Of a stretch of DNA of 25,448 nt, positions 8,381 through 16,708 are shown in pieces (the first letter of the stretch is position 1; every line of letters starts with the position of its first letter). This DNA is from CAVWDI01 sp046259385 (GTDB lineage: Bacteria > Chloroflexota > Anaerolineae > Anaerolineales > UBA4823), in the NCBI GenBank assembly GCA_046259385.1, contig JBJYWI010000139.1:1-25448 (forward strand). The letters run 5' to 3'. The translations under genes and the position numbers were made by a program. A model generated the notes under the pieces. It did not search any database. It was not told where the DNA came from and worked only from the letters and a program-made list of their open reading frames with translations.

Positions 8381-11116
8381 ATGTCAACAAAGAATAACAG
8401 CCCATCTGGATCAATTCCAGTTCCCATCTGGCGGATTTACTTTTTCCTGCTGCTGCTGGTCAGTTTGGGCTGCCTCTATCTTTTTATCCAGGGTCTTACG
8501 ATTTCCACTGCGCCCAGTTCGAGCATTTCACCTGGACGGATTACCATTCTTATCCTGCTGTCCACCTTTTCTGTACTGGCTCTGGCGATGCTGCTCGTCA
8601 CCTGGATCGACAAGCTGAATGTTAGAACCAGTCTAGATAGAATATCGGCTTTCATTTCGAAAGGAAGAGCCAGATGCCTGATCACACTTATCTGCCTGTT
8701 TATAACCCTTACAGCGGTTCACCTTTTCCTGCTGACGCCTGAAATCGAAGAGCCTTTCACAAGAAGCATTCTGGATCGACTTTACCCGGTGCTACTGTGG
8801 TTTGCCCTGGCAAGCTTCCTTACTCTGCCAATAATGGTAACAGCTGGCGATAAAAAGCCGCTTGGCGAGCATTTCCGAGAAAACGCGCTTTTCTACATCT
8901 CTCTGTTACTACTCACCTCCGCGTTTATCGCCTGGGAGGTGATCGGGCGAACGATACTGAAGAGCGAAATTCAATTAATCGGAGTTAACCAACTTGGAGC
9001 GCCACTGATCGAGACCCAGGTTTTCCTTGCCTGGATCGTCGGGATGATTCTGCTCGCCTTCTCGGTCTTTCTTTTTGAATACAAAGACCGGCTCGGTTGG
9101 CTCAGGACCAGCAAAATTCGCTATTTCGATATCCTCGTTTTCCTTTTGCTCTACGGTATTACGGTATTCCTCTGGATGCGAATCCCGATATCCCCCAACT
9201 GGTTTGTTTCTGAACCCCGGCCGCCGAATTTTGAATTCTATCCTATTTCGGATGCGATTGGATACGATGCGACATTCCAATTTTTAAACATCGGAGAGGG
9301 GTTCAGATTTATGGGCTCACCCTTCCTCCGCCGTCCCATGCACGCCCTCTACATTTCACTTCTGCATATTATCGGTGGCGAGGGCTATGAAAATATTGTT
9401 TCGGTCCAGGTCCTGGTCCTTGCGGTAATGCCGGCGGTTCTCTACCTGCTGACGACCATCCTGCACAACCGGGTTTCCGGTGTAATCGCCGGGGTACTGC
9501 TTATGCTTCGGGAGGCGAATTCGATCGCAATCTCCCGGTCGGTAACCACCTCGCATGCCAAACTCTTGATGGCGGAGCTGCCCGCCATGCTTTTTGTAAT
9601 GCTGTTTGTCCTGTTTTCAACCTTTTGGTTGAAAAGGATCGCGGATAAAACAGTTTACCCACTGCTGGCAGGCGGGATGCTGGCTGTTTCCGCCCTTATC
9701 CGTTTTGAAACAATCATATTTGTTTTTGTAATAGCGATTCTGTCAATAATAGCGGCAAAAAAAATGGCCAGACGGATATGGCTGGCTCAGACCGGCTTAT
9801 TTTTCCTGGGTATACTGATCATTCTGGCGCCCTGGGTTTACCGCAACTGGACCCTGACCGGAAAAGTGTTTATCGACAGCCCGAACTTCCGGTTTGATGT
9901 TATCTCGCTCCGTTTCCGGCCGTATGAAGCGGAAACCTCTGTGGCAGAAGGGGCTGAAAAACAACCCCCTGGACTGGAAGACGCTGAAGTATCAAAAACA
10001 TCCTCAACCAGCGGTTACATATCCCAGGTATCCAGCCGGGCTGTAGAATTCATCAAAAAATACCCTGCACAGATAGCAAGTTTCGTCACGGTTCATTATC
10101 TCAACAACCAGACCCAGCCGGTTCTGTATCTCCCAGCCACAATCCGGATTTATGACAGCACCATCCAGTTTTACGGGCACAGGTCATTAGAGAAGTTCTG
10201 GGATGACTGCTGTACGACCCAGAGTTATATCCGCAGGCTGCCCTTCTGGCACAAATGGGAAGGTCAGATTCCAGCCCAATCGATTATCCCAGTCCTTATC
10301 AGCATCCTTTTTATCTCCGCCGGTATCAGCGCAGCCTGGAAATACGGCTGGATAGCAGGTATTTTGCCTGTCCTGATGGGATTTATTTATTTCCTGGGAA
10401 ATGCTGCCTTTCGAATTTCTGGCGGCCGTTATATCCTGCCGGTTGATTGGATCAGCATACTCTATTTCAGCATCGGTCTGGCAGCCTTTTCAAGCCGCTG
10501 CACCCTGGTCGTTTTAAATAAATCCCTACCCACCAATTTTGAAAATGAAGTCTACGCTTCCCAGGAATCTCCCCAAAAAGCAAGAAAGCTGGTATATTCT
10601 CCAGGTTTCTACCTCTCCCTGGTGATCCTAGTCTTGATTGGGATCAGCCTACCATTGATGGAGAAAGTCTATCCCCCCCGCTATACCCGGTCCATGTCAG
10701 AAAATATGAGCGAAATGTTCATAAACTCGGATTTGTTAGATGATAACCTGCAGGAAAATCTCAATCAGTTTCTTGAGGGCGGAGGGCAGATTCTGACCGG
10801 AAGGGCTCTTTACCCGAGATTGTTCCCGCCAGACACAGGCGAACCCGGCAATAAAGACTATTACCCTTCAAAACCATACCCGTACCTCAGCTTTATGTTA
10901 ATCGGACCTGAATGGAAACCTGTAAGGATACCTCTCGAAAAACTGGAAGTGGATTTTCCGGATGGTTCGGATGTGCTGGTGCTCACCTGCCCTGACTGGG
11001 ACAGCAATTCGCTGGCAGCCGGGATTTATAATGATAGTCTCGAACTAGAAGGGATTGTTGTAAGCGATCCACTCCCGCAGGAATTAATTTGTCCCTTACC
11101 AGAGCCGATTCCCTGA
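8381..11116 (+). CDS. Large GT-C-type membrane protein (putative glycosyltransferase, GT39/ArnT-like core)
   Basis: 911 residues. The first ~265 are several hydrophobic helices. The ~290-500 segment resembles the core of GT-C enzymes: an Asp-containing first loop (DAIGYDATFQFLN, about residues 290-303), then RRPMHALYISLLHIIGGEGYEN and a run of helices with a LIRFET motif. GT-C enzymes use polyprenyl-phosphate sugars outside the membrane. A hydrophilic stretch (about 515-600) with Glu/Ser-rich sequence and a paired Cys (DDCCTTQ) follows, then more helices. A soluble C-terminal tail of about 150 residues (about 760-911) comes after the last helix. No Shine-Dalgarno sequence is evident. The gene follows the polymerase-like gene by 22 bases and probably decorates or builds the same glycan. 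The exact family could not be fixed by eye. Confidence 0.7.
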   Translation: MSTKNNSPSGSIPVPIWRIYFFLLLLVSLGCLYLFIQGLTISTAPSSSISPGRITILILLSTFSVLALAMLLVTWIDKLNVRTSLDRISAFISKGRARCLITLICLFITLTAVHLFLLTPEIEEPFTRSILDRLYPVLLWFALASFLTLPIMVTAGDKKPLGEHFRENALFYISLLLLTSAFIAWEVIGRTILKSEIQLIGVNQLGAPLIETQVFLAWIVGMILLAFSVFLFEYKDRLGWLRTSKIRYFDILVFLLLYGITVFLWMRIPISPNWFVSEPRPPNFEFYPISDAIGYDATFQFLNIGEGFRFMGSPFLRRPMHALYISLLHIIGGEGYENIVSVQVLVLAVMPAVLYLLTTILHNRVSGVIAGVLLMLREANSIAISRSVTTSHAKLLMAELPAMLFVMLFVLFSTFWLKRIADKTVYPLLAGGMLAVSALIRFETIIFVFVIAILSIIAAKKMARRIWLAQTGLFFLGILIILAPWVYRNWTLTGKVFIDSPNFRFDVISLRFRPYEAETSVAEGAEKQPPGLEDAEVSKTSSTSGYISQVSSRAVEFIKKYPAQIASFVTVHYLNNQTQPVLYLPATIRIYDSTIQFYGHRSLEKFWDDCCTTQSYIRRLPFWHKWEGQIPAQSIIPVLISILFISAGISAAWKYGWIAGILPVLMGFIYFLGNAAFRISGGRYILPVDWISILYFSIGLAAFSSRCTLVVLNKSLPTNFENEVYASQESPQKARKLVYSPGFYLSLVILVLIGISLPLMEKVYPPRYTRSMSENMSEMFINSDLLDDNLQENLNQFLEGGGQILTGRALYPRLFPPDTGEPGNKDYYPSKPYPYLSFMLIGPEWKPVRIPLEKLEVDFPDGSDVLVLTCPDWDSNSLAAGIYNDSLELEGIVVSDPLPQELICPLPEPIP

Positions 11117-11131
11117 GGCGGGCAAAATAAC

Positions 11132-11140
11132 GGAGAAAGA
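11132..11140 (+). promoter_or_regulatory. Ribosome binding site fixing a TTG start
   Basis: GGAGAAAGA lies nine bases (from GGAG) before a TTG codon at 11145. There is no ATG at a suitable place near the N-terminal hydrophobic segment of the peptidase, so this site decides the unusual start. Confidence 0.65.
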
Positions 11141-11144
11141 AAAT

Positions 11145-13211
11145 TTGAACCGTAATATTTCATTCCTGCTTATCGCCGCCGGCAGCCTGGTTTCTATCCT
11201 GGTTATGTGCGTCTGTTTCACAACAGGCTTGGGATTGTTCGCGTTTTTATCCGTGCGGGATCTACCTCCAGAACAGTTCACCCTGTCAGATGTTTCAACA
11301 GCTACAAGCACCCCGCTTGTAATCCGCCCAACTGACCAGGCGCCGCCTGCAACACCTGCCGGACCAGCAGCGAATGCTCATTCTCAAATATATGCGGTGG
11401 AGGATCTCGATACTCTAACAATTTTACGGGACACAATCGTCCCTGTAAACGACCCGCTTGACCTGGCTGCCCGGCTGCAAGGTAGGGCAGGGCTGGCACG
11501 CACGATAGACCTGCCAGAATCTTTCTATGAAGTCGGAGACCAGCAGACTTTCTGGGTGCTCAATACAGATGACAACCGAAATTACCAAGTTAAGTCGACC
11601 TTACAATATGTCACCGACCACCTTTACCTCTGGATCCAGGATGGGGTCAACTACAATGAGGCGGAATTAGAAGACCTCGCCGAGACGTTTGAAAAGGAAA
11701 TTTACCCTACAAACCGGACTTATTTTGGAAGCGAATGGTCCCCAGGTGTTGATGGCGACCCCCATCTTTACGTGTTGTATGCGCGTGGTTTGGGAGGCAA
11801 TGTAGCCGGTTATTTCTCGCCTGGTGATGAATACCCACCGGAGGTAAAAAAGTTCTCCAACGGGCACGAAATGTTTCTTATGAGCGCCGACAAGCTCGAC
11901 CTGGACACGGATTTCACCTTTGGGGTTCTGGCGCACGAATTCCAGCACATGATCCACTGGTACCTGGACCCAAACGAGGAAGCCTGGGTAACGGAGGGTT
12001 TCTCAGAACTTGCAGCCTTTCTCAACCGGTACGGCACCGGTCGGGTTGAGTACGCATTCATCGCTGACCCAGACATCCAGCTCACAACCTGGCCCGATGA
12101 CCAGACCGCAACCCACGCCCATTACGGGGCGTCATTCCTGTTTATGACCTATTTCCTAGACCGGTTTGGGGAATCCACCACCCGGGCACTGGTCGCCAAT
12201 CCGGATAACGGCATGGCAAGCATCGACAGGGTTCTGGTTGAAGAAAACATCCAGGCACCAGATTCATCCAAGTTGTTATTTGCAGACGATGTTTTTGCAG
12301 ATTGGGCTGTCACAAACTACCTGAACGATCCTTCAGTAGCTGATGGGCGGTATTCCTATAATTTTTTTTCCGATGCTCCCCAGGCAAATGAGACGGAAAC
12401 GATCAGCGAATGCCCGACCGGTTTGTTCATCCGGGATGTCAGCCAGTACGGCGCCGATTACATCCGGATAGACTGCGAGGGAGACTTTGTGATCAATTTT
12501 GAAGGTTCCCTCCAGGCGGAAGTGCTGCCAGCGGATCCACATTCGGGCTCCCATTTCTTCTACTCCAACCGGGGCGATTCCTCCAACATGACCCTCACCA
12601 AAAGCTTTGATTTCAGGGATGAATCCGGCCCGCTCACCCTTTCCTATTGGACCTGGTACGATATCGAGCAGGACTATGACTATCTCTACCTGACCGCCTC
12701 AACCGATGGCGAGAATTGGGAGATCCTTACTACCCCATCCGGGACAGATCTGGATCCATCCGGCAGCAGTTACGGTTGGGGTTACAACGGGAAGAGCGGC
12801 GATGGACCAGTATGGATCAAGGAGACTGTCGATATCTCGCAGTACGCCGGCCAGCAGGTCCAGCTGAGATTTGAATATATCACTGACGCGGCGGTAAATG
12901 GAGAAGGCTTTTTGCTGGATGACATCTCGGTTCCGGAAACCGGCTACTTCAGCGACTTTGAATCGGATGACGGCGGCTGGGAAGCGAACGGGTTTGCGCG
13001 CATTCGAAACATCCTGCCGCAGACCTTTCGGCTAAGCCTGATTAAACTCGGGGATGAGAACCAGGTTGAACATATCCCGCTTTCAGCGGATAATTCCGCC
13101 TCCATCCCGGTGTCGATCGGCAGAGAGTTTGATGAGGTCGTCCTGGTCGTCTCCGGTACAGCTCCGTTCACCCTTCAGAAAGCCGCTTACCAGTTACAAA
13201 TCCAGCCCTGA
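11145..13211 (+). CDS. Membrane-anchored zinc peptidase with InhA-like C-terminal domain
   Basis: 688 residues, TTG start supported by GGAG nine bases upstream. Residues 5-36 are hydrophobic (signal anchor or signal peptide), followed by a Thr/Pro/Ala-rich linker (about 50-80). The zincin motif is H264-E265-F-Q-H268 in LAHEFQHMIHW, with E284 in WVTEGFSELAAF as candidate third zinc ligand, a gluzincin-like arrangement. Around 465-600 lies a beta-rich domain with FFYSNRGD, LTLSYWTWYDIE, WEILTTP and GFLLDDISV, which resembles the MAM-like domain of immune inhibitor A (M6) peptidases. The enzyme is therefore expected outside the cell, cleaving proteins. It follows the glycan locus by 28 bases on the same strand and may be co-transcribed with it. 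A bidirectional terminator ends it. The substrate is unknown. Confidence 0.82.
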   Translation: MNRNISFLLIAAGSLVSILVMCVCFTTGLGLFAFLSVRDLPPEQFTLSDVSTATSTPLVIRPTDQAPPATPAGPAANAHSQIYAVEDLDTLTILRDTIVPVNDPLDLAARLQGRAGLARTIDLPESFYEVGDQQTFWVLNTDDNRNYQVKSTLQYVTDHLYLWIQDGVNYNEAELEDLAETFEKEIYPTNRTYFGSEWSPGVDGDPHLYVLYARGLGGNVAGYFSPGDEYPPEVKKFSNGHEMFLMSADKLDLDTDFTFGVLAHEFQHMIHWYLDPNEEAWVTEGFSELAAFLNRYGTGRVEYAFIADPDIQLTTWPDDQTATHAHYGASFLFMTYFLDRFGESTTRALVANPDNGMASIDRVLVEENIQAPDSSKLLFADDVFADWAVTNYLNDPSVADGRYSYNFFSDAPQANETETISECPTGLFIRDVSQYGADYIRIDCEGDFVINFEGSLQAEVLPADPHSGSHFFYSNRGDSSNMTLTKSFDFRDESGPLTLSYWTWYDIEQDYDYLYLTASTDGENWEILTTPSGTDLDPSGSSYGWGYNGKSGDGPVWIKETVDISQYAGQQVQLRFEYITDAAVNGEGFLLDDISVPETGYFSDFESDDGGWEANGFARIRNILPQTFRLSLIKLGDENQVEHIPLSADNSASIPVSIGREFDEVVLVVSGTAPFTLQKAAYQLQIQP

Positions 13212-13294
13212 ATAAGTCCGCACGCTCACCACATCTCCACGATCTATCCCTTTATAAACCACTCTCAATCTCTTATTCATGAGTTTAAATATAA

Positions 13295-13323
13295 AACAGA
13301 CCTGGTAAATTACCCGGTCTGTT
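13295..13323. terminator. Bidirectional rho-independent terminator between convergent genes
   Basis: AACAGACC and GGTCTGTT pair perfectly, and inside them GGTAA pairs with TTACC around a short loop, with one T/C mismatch between the two stem parts. T-rich sequence follows on the + side (gttcttcctat), and AAAA before the stem gives a TTTTAT tail on the - strand. It separates the + strand peptidase gene from the - strand YtxH-like gene. Confidence 0.8.
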
Positions 13324-13348
13324 CTTCCTATAAATAAGATCCTGGTTT

Positions 13349-13576
13349 TTATTCCGATTCAGACCTGCGGGGTTCGCGCAGCATCGACAGCTGCTGCTCC
13401 AGTTCAATCCGCTTCTGCTCGGAGGCGCCCCTCACCTCCTCCTGTAAACGGGCAGCCCAATTCTTTATCCCAGTTCTGTTATCTTCGCCAGAACCGGGAT
13501 TGAGCAGTAGCACAATCCCCGCCGCGACCACGCTGCCAAGCAGAAAACCCGTCAGGAAGTTTGTGGTTGATTTCAT
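13349..13576 (-). CDS. Small YtxH-like membrane protein
   Basis: 75 residues starting MKSTTNFLTGFLLGSVVAAG. A single glycine-containing hydrophobic helix (about 6-27) with the pattern F..G.L.G...AAG...L..P is followed by a charged amphipathic tail (WAARLQEEVRGASEQKR) likely to form a helix. This is the layout of YtxH/gas-vesicle-like stress proteins, whose biochemical function is not established. AGGAGGT lies nine bases before the chosen ATG; a TTG one codon earlier is also possible. It is transcribed toward the peptidase gene and away from the sulfotransferase-like gene, and ends at a shared terminator. The family assignment is from the N-terminal pattern only. Confidence 0.7.
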   Translation of the reverse strand: MKSTTNFLTGFLLGSVVAAGIVLLLNPGSGEDNRTGIKNWAARLQEEVRGASEQKRIELEQQLSMLREPRRSESE

Positions 13577-13662
13577 CAAGAGTTACCTCCTTAAATATTC
13601 AGGGTGAACAGTTCATTCTGTAATTAGCGATTTACTATAAAATCTTATCACAGGTTCTATCG

Positions 13663-13693
13663 AAACCCGCCTCGAATCGCGGCGGGTTTTATA
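13663..13693 (+). terminator. Terminator-like hairpin in the leader between divergent genes
   Basis: AAACCCGCC (13663-13671) pairs with GGCGGGTTT (13681-13689) around a nine-base loop, followed by TTATATA. It lies 53 bases before the sulfotransferase-like ATG, where a read-through stop or an attenuator would sit. No gene on the + strand ends immediately before it. Confidence 0.55.
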
Positions 13694-13745
13694 TATAATA
13701 TTGTCCACGCTATTATTAAGCGATTCCGAGGTTAGGCAAGTATTT

Positions 13746-14477
13746 ATGATCGTGCTTTCAATCGGCATGCCGCGCGCCGGATCGGGCTGGTTTTTTAACC
13801 TGACCAATGACCTGATGATTGCCGGCGGACAACAGGATGTCCGCCAGGTCCGACGCAGGTATCACCTGGGTAGAGTGCTGACCGAGGTTAACTGCAACAT
13901 CGGTGCCTTCAGCCTGCCGCGCTTGGGCGCGGTGCTGGTACCCGCCGCGCTCGGAAATTCCTTCACCGTGAAAGCTCACGCTGGTCCGACAGGATACACG
14001 AAATTCCTCATTCATAGAGGCATCCTCACTCCAACCTATATCTACCGCGACCCGCGCGACGCGCTGCTTTCGGCTTGGGAATACGGCCGGCGCGGGATCG
14101 AAGCCGGCAGATCGAACGCATTCTCTTTCATCCAGGATTTTGAGACCGCCCTGGATTTTATCCTTGATTACCTGCGCATATGGGAGATGTGGGTAGACAC
14201 TCCAGGCGTTCTGCAATGCCGCTATGAGGATTTGCTGAATGACTATGAATCTGAAACCCGGAGGCTGGCTAGTTTTATCGGTTTAAATCCGGAAGAGGCG
14301 CACATCCAGAGAGTTATCGAGGAGTACAAATCCGGCGCTGACAGATCTGACCAGAAGGGGATGCATTTCCGTCACGGGTTAATCGGCCGCTTCCGCAAGA
14401 AGCTGACCGGCGATCAGATTGAGCGGTTGAACCAGACCCTCACCCCCTACCTAGACAGAATGGACTACGAAATTTAA
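13746..14477 (+). CDS. Sulfotransferase-domain protein
   Basis: 243 residues. IGMPRAGSGWFFN (residues 6-18) matches the 5'-phosphosulfate-binding loop of PAPS-dependent sulfotransferases (usually P-[KR]-[SA]-G-[ST]-x-W). YIYRDPRDALLSAWEY near residue 100 matches the 3'-phosphate-binding segment (RDPRD...S). RYEDLLNDYESETRRLASFIGL near residues 160-180 and a late RHGLIGRFRKKLTGDQIERLN-type region complete the usual order. The enzyme would transfer sulfate from PAPS to an unknown acceptor, possibly a glycan given the upstream locus. A TTG at 13701 would add 15 residues; the ATG at 13746 is preferred because it puts the binding loop at its normal distance from the N-terminus. The Shine-Dalgarno sequence is weak. 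The last helix is short and there is no signal peptide, so it is probably cytoplasmic. Confidence 0.8.
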   Translation: MIVLSIGMPRAGSGWFFNLTNDLMIAGGQQDVRQVRRRYHLGRVLTEVNCNIGAFSLPRLGAVLVPAALGNSFTVKAHAGPTGYTKFLIHRGILTPTYIYRDPRDALLSAWEYGRRGIEAGRSNAFSFIQDFETALDFILDYLRIWEMWVDTPGVLQCRYEDLLNDYESETRRLASFIGLNPEEAHIQRVIEEYKSGADRSDQKGMHFRHGLIGRFRKKLTGDQIERLNQTLTPYLDRMDYEI

Positions 14478-14490
14478 TACCTCACCTAAG

Positions 14491-14530
14491 TGTCATTCTT
14501 GAATAAAGCGTAGCGAAGTGAAGAATCTTA
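14491..14530. repeat. Degenerate copy of a GTCATTCT...GAAGAATCT dispersed repeat
   Basis: TGTCATTCTTGAATAAAGCG followed by TAGCGAAGTGAAGAATCTTA resembles the short intergenic repeat GTCATTCTGAG-n-GCGAAGCGAAGAATCT that I recall from many draft genomes, including Chloroflexota. The ends ATTCTT and AAGAAT are inverted. Only one copy is seen in this window, so the repeat call relies on recollection. Confidence 0.45.
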
Positions 14531-14543
14531 AACATTCCACTCC

Positions 14544-14572
14544 TTGCCAAATCCCCCACCCTGAGGCATAAT
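14544..14572 (+). promoter_or_regulatory. Candidate sigma70 promoter of the pan operon
   Basis: TTGCCA (14544-14549) and CATAAT (14567-14572) are separated by exactly 17 bases, giving transcription from about 14579 and a leader of about 90 bases before the panB GTG. It lies in the 193-base gap after the sulfotransferase-like gene. Confidence 0.5.
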
Positions 14573-14670
14573 ACCCGGGCTGCCTGGATCTTAGTCTTTA
14601 CGACCAGAACAGCGTATCCTATCCGAAATTATTTTATCTATCGGCCTCTACCTGCCGAAAGGAGAGTACC

Positions 14671-15552
14671 GTGAGCACAGAGCCTTCCCCTCCTTCCACC
14701 TCACAAAAACGCAGCAAAATCACTATCCAGACCCTGCTGGAGAAAAAGCGGCGCGCTGAGGTCATCAGCATGCTGACCGCCTACGACTACCCAACCGCGC
14801 TGGCGGTCGATCAGGCCGGGATCGACATCATCCTGGTCGGCGATTCGCTCGGCATGGTCGTGCTCGGATACCAGAACACCCTCCCGGTCACAATGGAAGA
14901 TATGCTGCACCACTGTCAGGCGGTGGCGCGCGGCGCCCAATATGCTATGCTGGTCGGCGACCTGCCCTTCATGAGCTATCAGGCTTCCCCGCAGGAGGCA
15001 TTAAAGAACGCCGGGCGCTTCCTGCAGGAAGCCGGCATGGACACAGTCAAACTGGAGGGCGGTCGCGAGCGCGTCGGAGCCGTGACCGCGATCGTCTCCG
15101 CAGGTATCCCGGTGATGGGCCACCTCGGGCTGACGCCACAGAGCGTGCACCAGTTAAGCGGCTTTAAACAGCAGGGCAAAAAAGCGGCCGCTGCCAAACA
15201 ACTGCTGGAGGATGCCTTGATCCTGCAGGATGCCGGCTGTTACAGCATCGTCCTGGAAGCTATCCCGGCTCGTCTAGCTGGCTTGGTCTCTAGGAAACTG
15301 GATATACCCACCATCGGGATCGGCGCCGGGCCGGACTGCGACGGTCAGGTGCTGGTAATCCACGACCTGCTGGGTCTGTTTGACCGCTTCACACCCAGAT
15401 TCGTCAAAAAATACGCCGATTTCCACGCCGAAATTGGACGCGCTCTAAACGAATACAGAACCGATGTTGAAAAGAGGGAGTTCCCAGCTGAGGAGCATTC
15501 CTTCCGCATGGCGGATGAGGAATGGGAAGCGCTTATAAATGAAATCGAGTGA
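14671..15552 (+). CDS. panB: 3-methyl-2-oxobutanoate hydroxymethyltransferase
   Basis: 293 residues. It makes ketopantoate from 2-ketoisovalerate and 5,10-methylenetetrahydrofolate, the first step of pantothenate synthesis, in the cytoplasm. Hallmarks are MLTAYDYPTA, DIILVGDSLGMV (metal-binding Asp), GYQNTLPVTMEDMLHH, LVGDLPFMSY, VKLEGG, GIPVMGHLGLTPQS and IVLEAIP followed by TIGIGAGPDCDGQVLV. The order and length match PanB. The start is GTG with AAAGGAGAG nearby upstream, and about 25 polar residues precede the conserved core. The stop overlaps panE by 14 bases. A candidate promoter lies at 14544-14572. Confidence 0.97.
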   Translation: MSTEPSPPSTSQKRSKITIQTLLEKKRRAEVISMLTAYDYPTALAVDQAGIDIILVGDSLGMVVLGYQNTLPVTMEDMLHHCQAVARGAQYAMLVGDLPFMSYQASPQEALKNAGRFLQEAGMDTVKLEGGRERVGAVTAIVSAGIPVMGHLGLTPQSVHQLSGFKQQGKKAAAAKQLLEDALILQDAGCYSIVLEAIPARLAGLVSRKLDIPTIGIGAGPDCDGQVLVIHDLLGLFDRFTPRFVKKYADFHAEIGRALNEYRTDVEKREFPAEEHSFRMADEEWEALINEIE

Positions 15553-16498
15553 GCCTATCCTGGTCGTCGGCACCGGCGCGATGGCGTGCCTGTTTTCCGC
15601 CCGCCTTCTTCAGGCAGGTCTGCAGGTTTATATGCTCGGGGGCTGGGCGGAGGGCATCCAGGCAATCCGGGATAGCGGCATCAAGGTCCTGGAAGAAGCG
15701 GGCGAAAGAATTTACCACCCGGATTTGATCAGCTCCAAACCGGGTGATTTTGCCGGCGCAAGGCTTGCACTCGTGCTGGTCAAATCCTGGGGAACGGTCA
15801 AGGCGGCGCGCCAGCTCAGCCAGTGCCTTGCCCCAGACGGGCTGGCGCTCACCCTCCAGAACGGGCTGGGAAATTACGAGATTCTGGCTGAAGGACTGGG
15901 TTTCAAACGTGCGCTGGTCGGCACCACCACAGCCGGGGCGACCCTTGTGAAGGCAGGCGTGGTCAAGCCGGCCGGATCAGGGAGCATTTCAATTGGGGAC
16001 CATACGCGTGGTAGGTTCCTGATCGACCCGCTGCGGTCCGCCGGGTTTAAGGTGGAAACGGTAAACGATATCCAGTCGCTTGTGTGGGGCAAGCTTGCCA
16101 TCAATACGGCAATTAACCCGCTGACCGCTATCCTGGGCGTTCCTAACGGCAAACTAGTAGAAAATCCACAATCACTGGAACTGCTTGGCAGGACTGCCCG
16201 AGAGACCGCCACTGTAGCAGGCAGCCTAGGTATCAATATCCCCTATCCTGATCCGGCAGCTGCAGCAGAAAAAGTCGCCCGGGACACAGCCGGAAATATC
16301 TCCTCCATGCTCCAGGACCTGCGGCGCGGCGCCCCCACAGAGATCGATGCCATTAACGGCCAGGTTGTACAGAATGGCGAAAAGGCTGGCATCCCTACGC
16401 CGACCAACCAGGCCCTATATTCCCTGGTCAAATCCCTGGTCGCGATCAATAAGACCGGACAAAAGGAAAAGAACCAATCGACGAGATCTTACGATTGA
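15539..16498 (+). CDS. panE: 2-dehydropantoate 2-reductase
   Basis: 319 residues. NADPH-dependent reduction of ketopantoate to pantoate, second step of the pathway. The N-terminal Rossmann fold shows ILVVGTGAMACLFSARLL (GxGxxx). LVLVKSW and LTLQNGLGN come next, followed by GTTTAGA. The catalytic and binding segment WGKLAINTAINPLTAI (about residue 183-198) carries the conserved Lys and Asn. EIDAINGQVVQNGEKAGIPTP near residue 280 is the usual C-terminal signature. It begins inside the end of panB and ends 31 bases before the assembly gap, so the spacing to the next gene is unknown. Ends with a charged tail typical of poorly conserved C-termini. Confidence 0.95.
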   Translation: MKSSEPILVVGTGAMACLFSARLLQAGLQVYMLGGWAEGIQAIRDSGIKVLEEAGERIYHPDLISSKPGDFAGARLALVLVKSWGTVKAARQLSQCLAPDGLALTLQNGLGNYEILAEGLGFKRALVGTTTAGATLVKAGVVKPAGSGSISIGDHTRGRFLIDPLRSAGFKVETVNDIQSLVWGKLAINTAINPLTAILGVPNGKLVENPQSLELLGRTARETATVAGSLGINIPYPDPAAAAEKVARDTAGNISSMLQDLRRGAPTEIDAINGQVVQNGEKAGIPTPTNQALYSLVKSLVAINKTGQKEKNQSTRSYD

Positions 16499-16529
16499 TC
16501 ATCCTGTGTTTATCATCCTGATCGCGGAA

Positions 16530-16629
16530 NNNNNNNNNNNNNNNNNNNNNNNNNNNNNNNNNNNNNNNNNNNNNNNNNNNNNNNNNNNNNNNNNNNNNNN
16601 NNNNNNNNNNNNNNNNNNNNNNNNNNNNN
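16530..16629. other. Assembly gap (100 N)
   Basis: Exactly 100 N, the conventional placeholder for a gap of unknown size. The flanks are 31 bases after panE (containing ATCATCCTG twice) and 79 AT-rich bases before panC. Genes or repeats between panE and panC may be missing, and distance or co-transcription across it cannot be judged. Confidence 0.99.
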
Positions 16630-16708
16630 AAAACTGAATTGACCATAAATACTTTGTTAGGAATTTGTGAAATATTAAAATCCAAATAACAACCCGAGAA
16701 AACCCCAA

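Noticed and set aside
13758..14216. 152-codon open frame on the - strand
   Set aside because: Antisense to the sulfotransferase-like gene whose binding motifs are intact; no ribosome binding site or recognisable product.
16637..16665. TTGACC followed by AT-rich sequence upstream of panC, a possible promoter
   Set aside because: No acceptable -10 hexamer at 16-18 bases; AATTTG at 17 is poor, and the gap hides the rest of the context.
16347..16685. Reading frames on both strands running through the run of N
   Set aside because: They are open only because N codons are not stops; the sequence on either side is panE end or non-coding.
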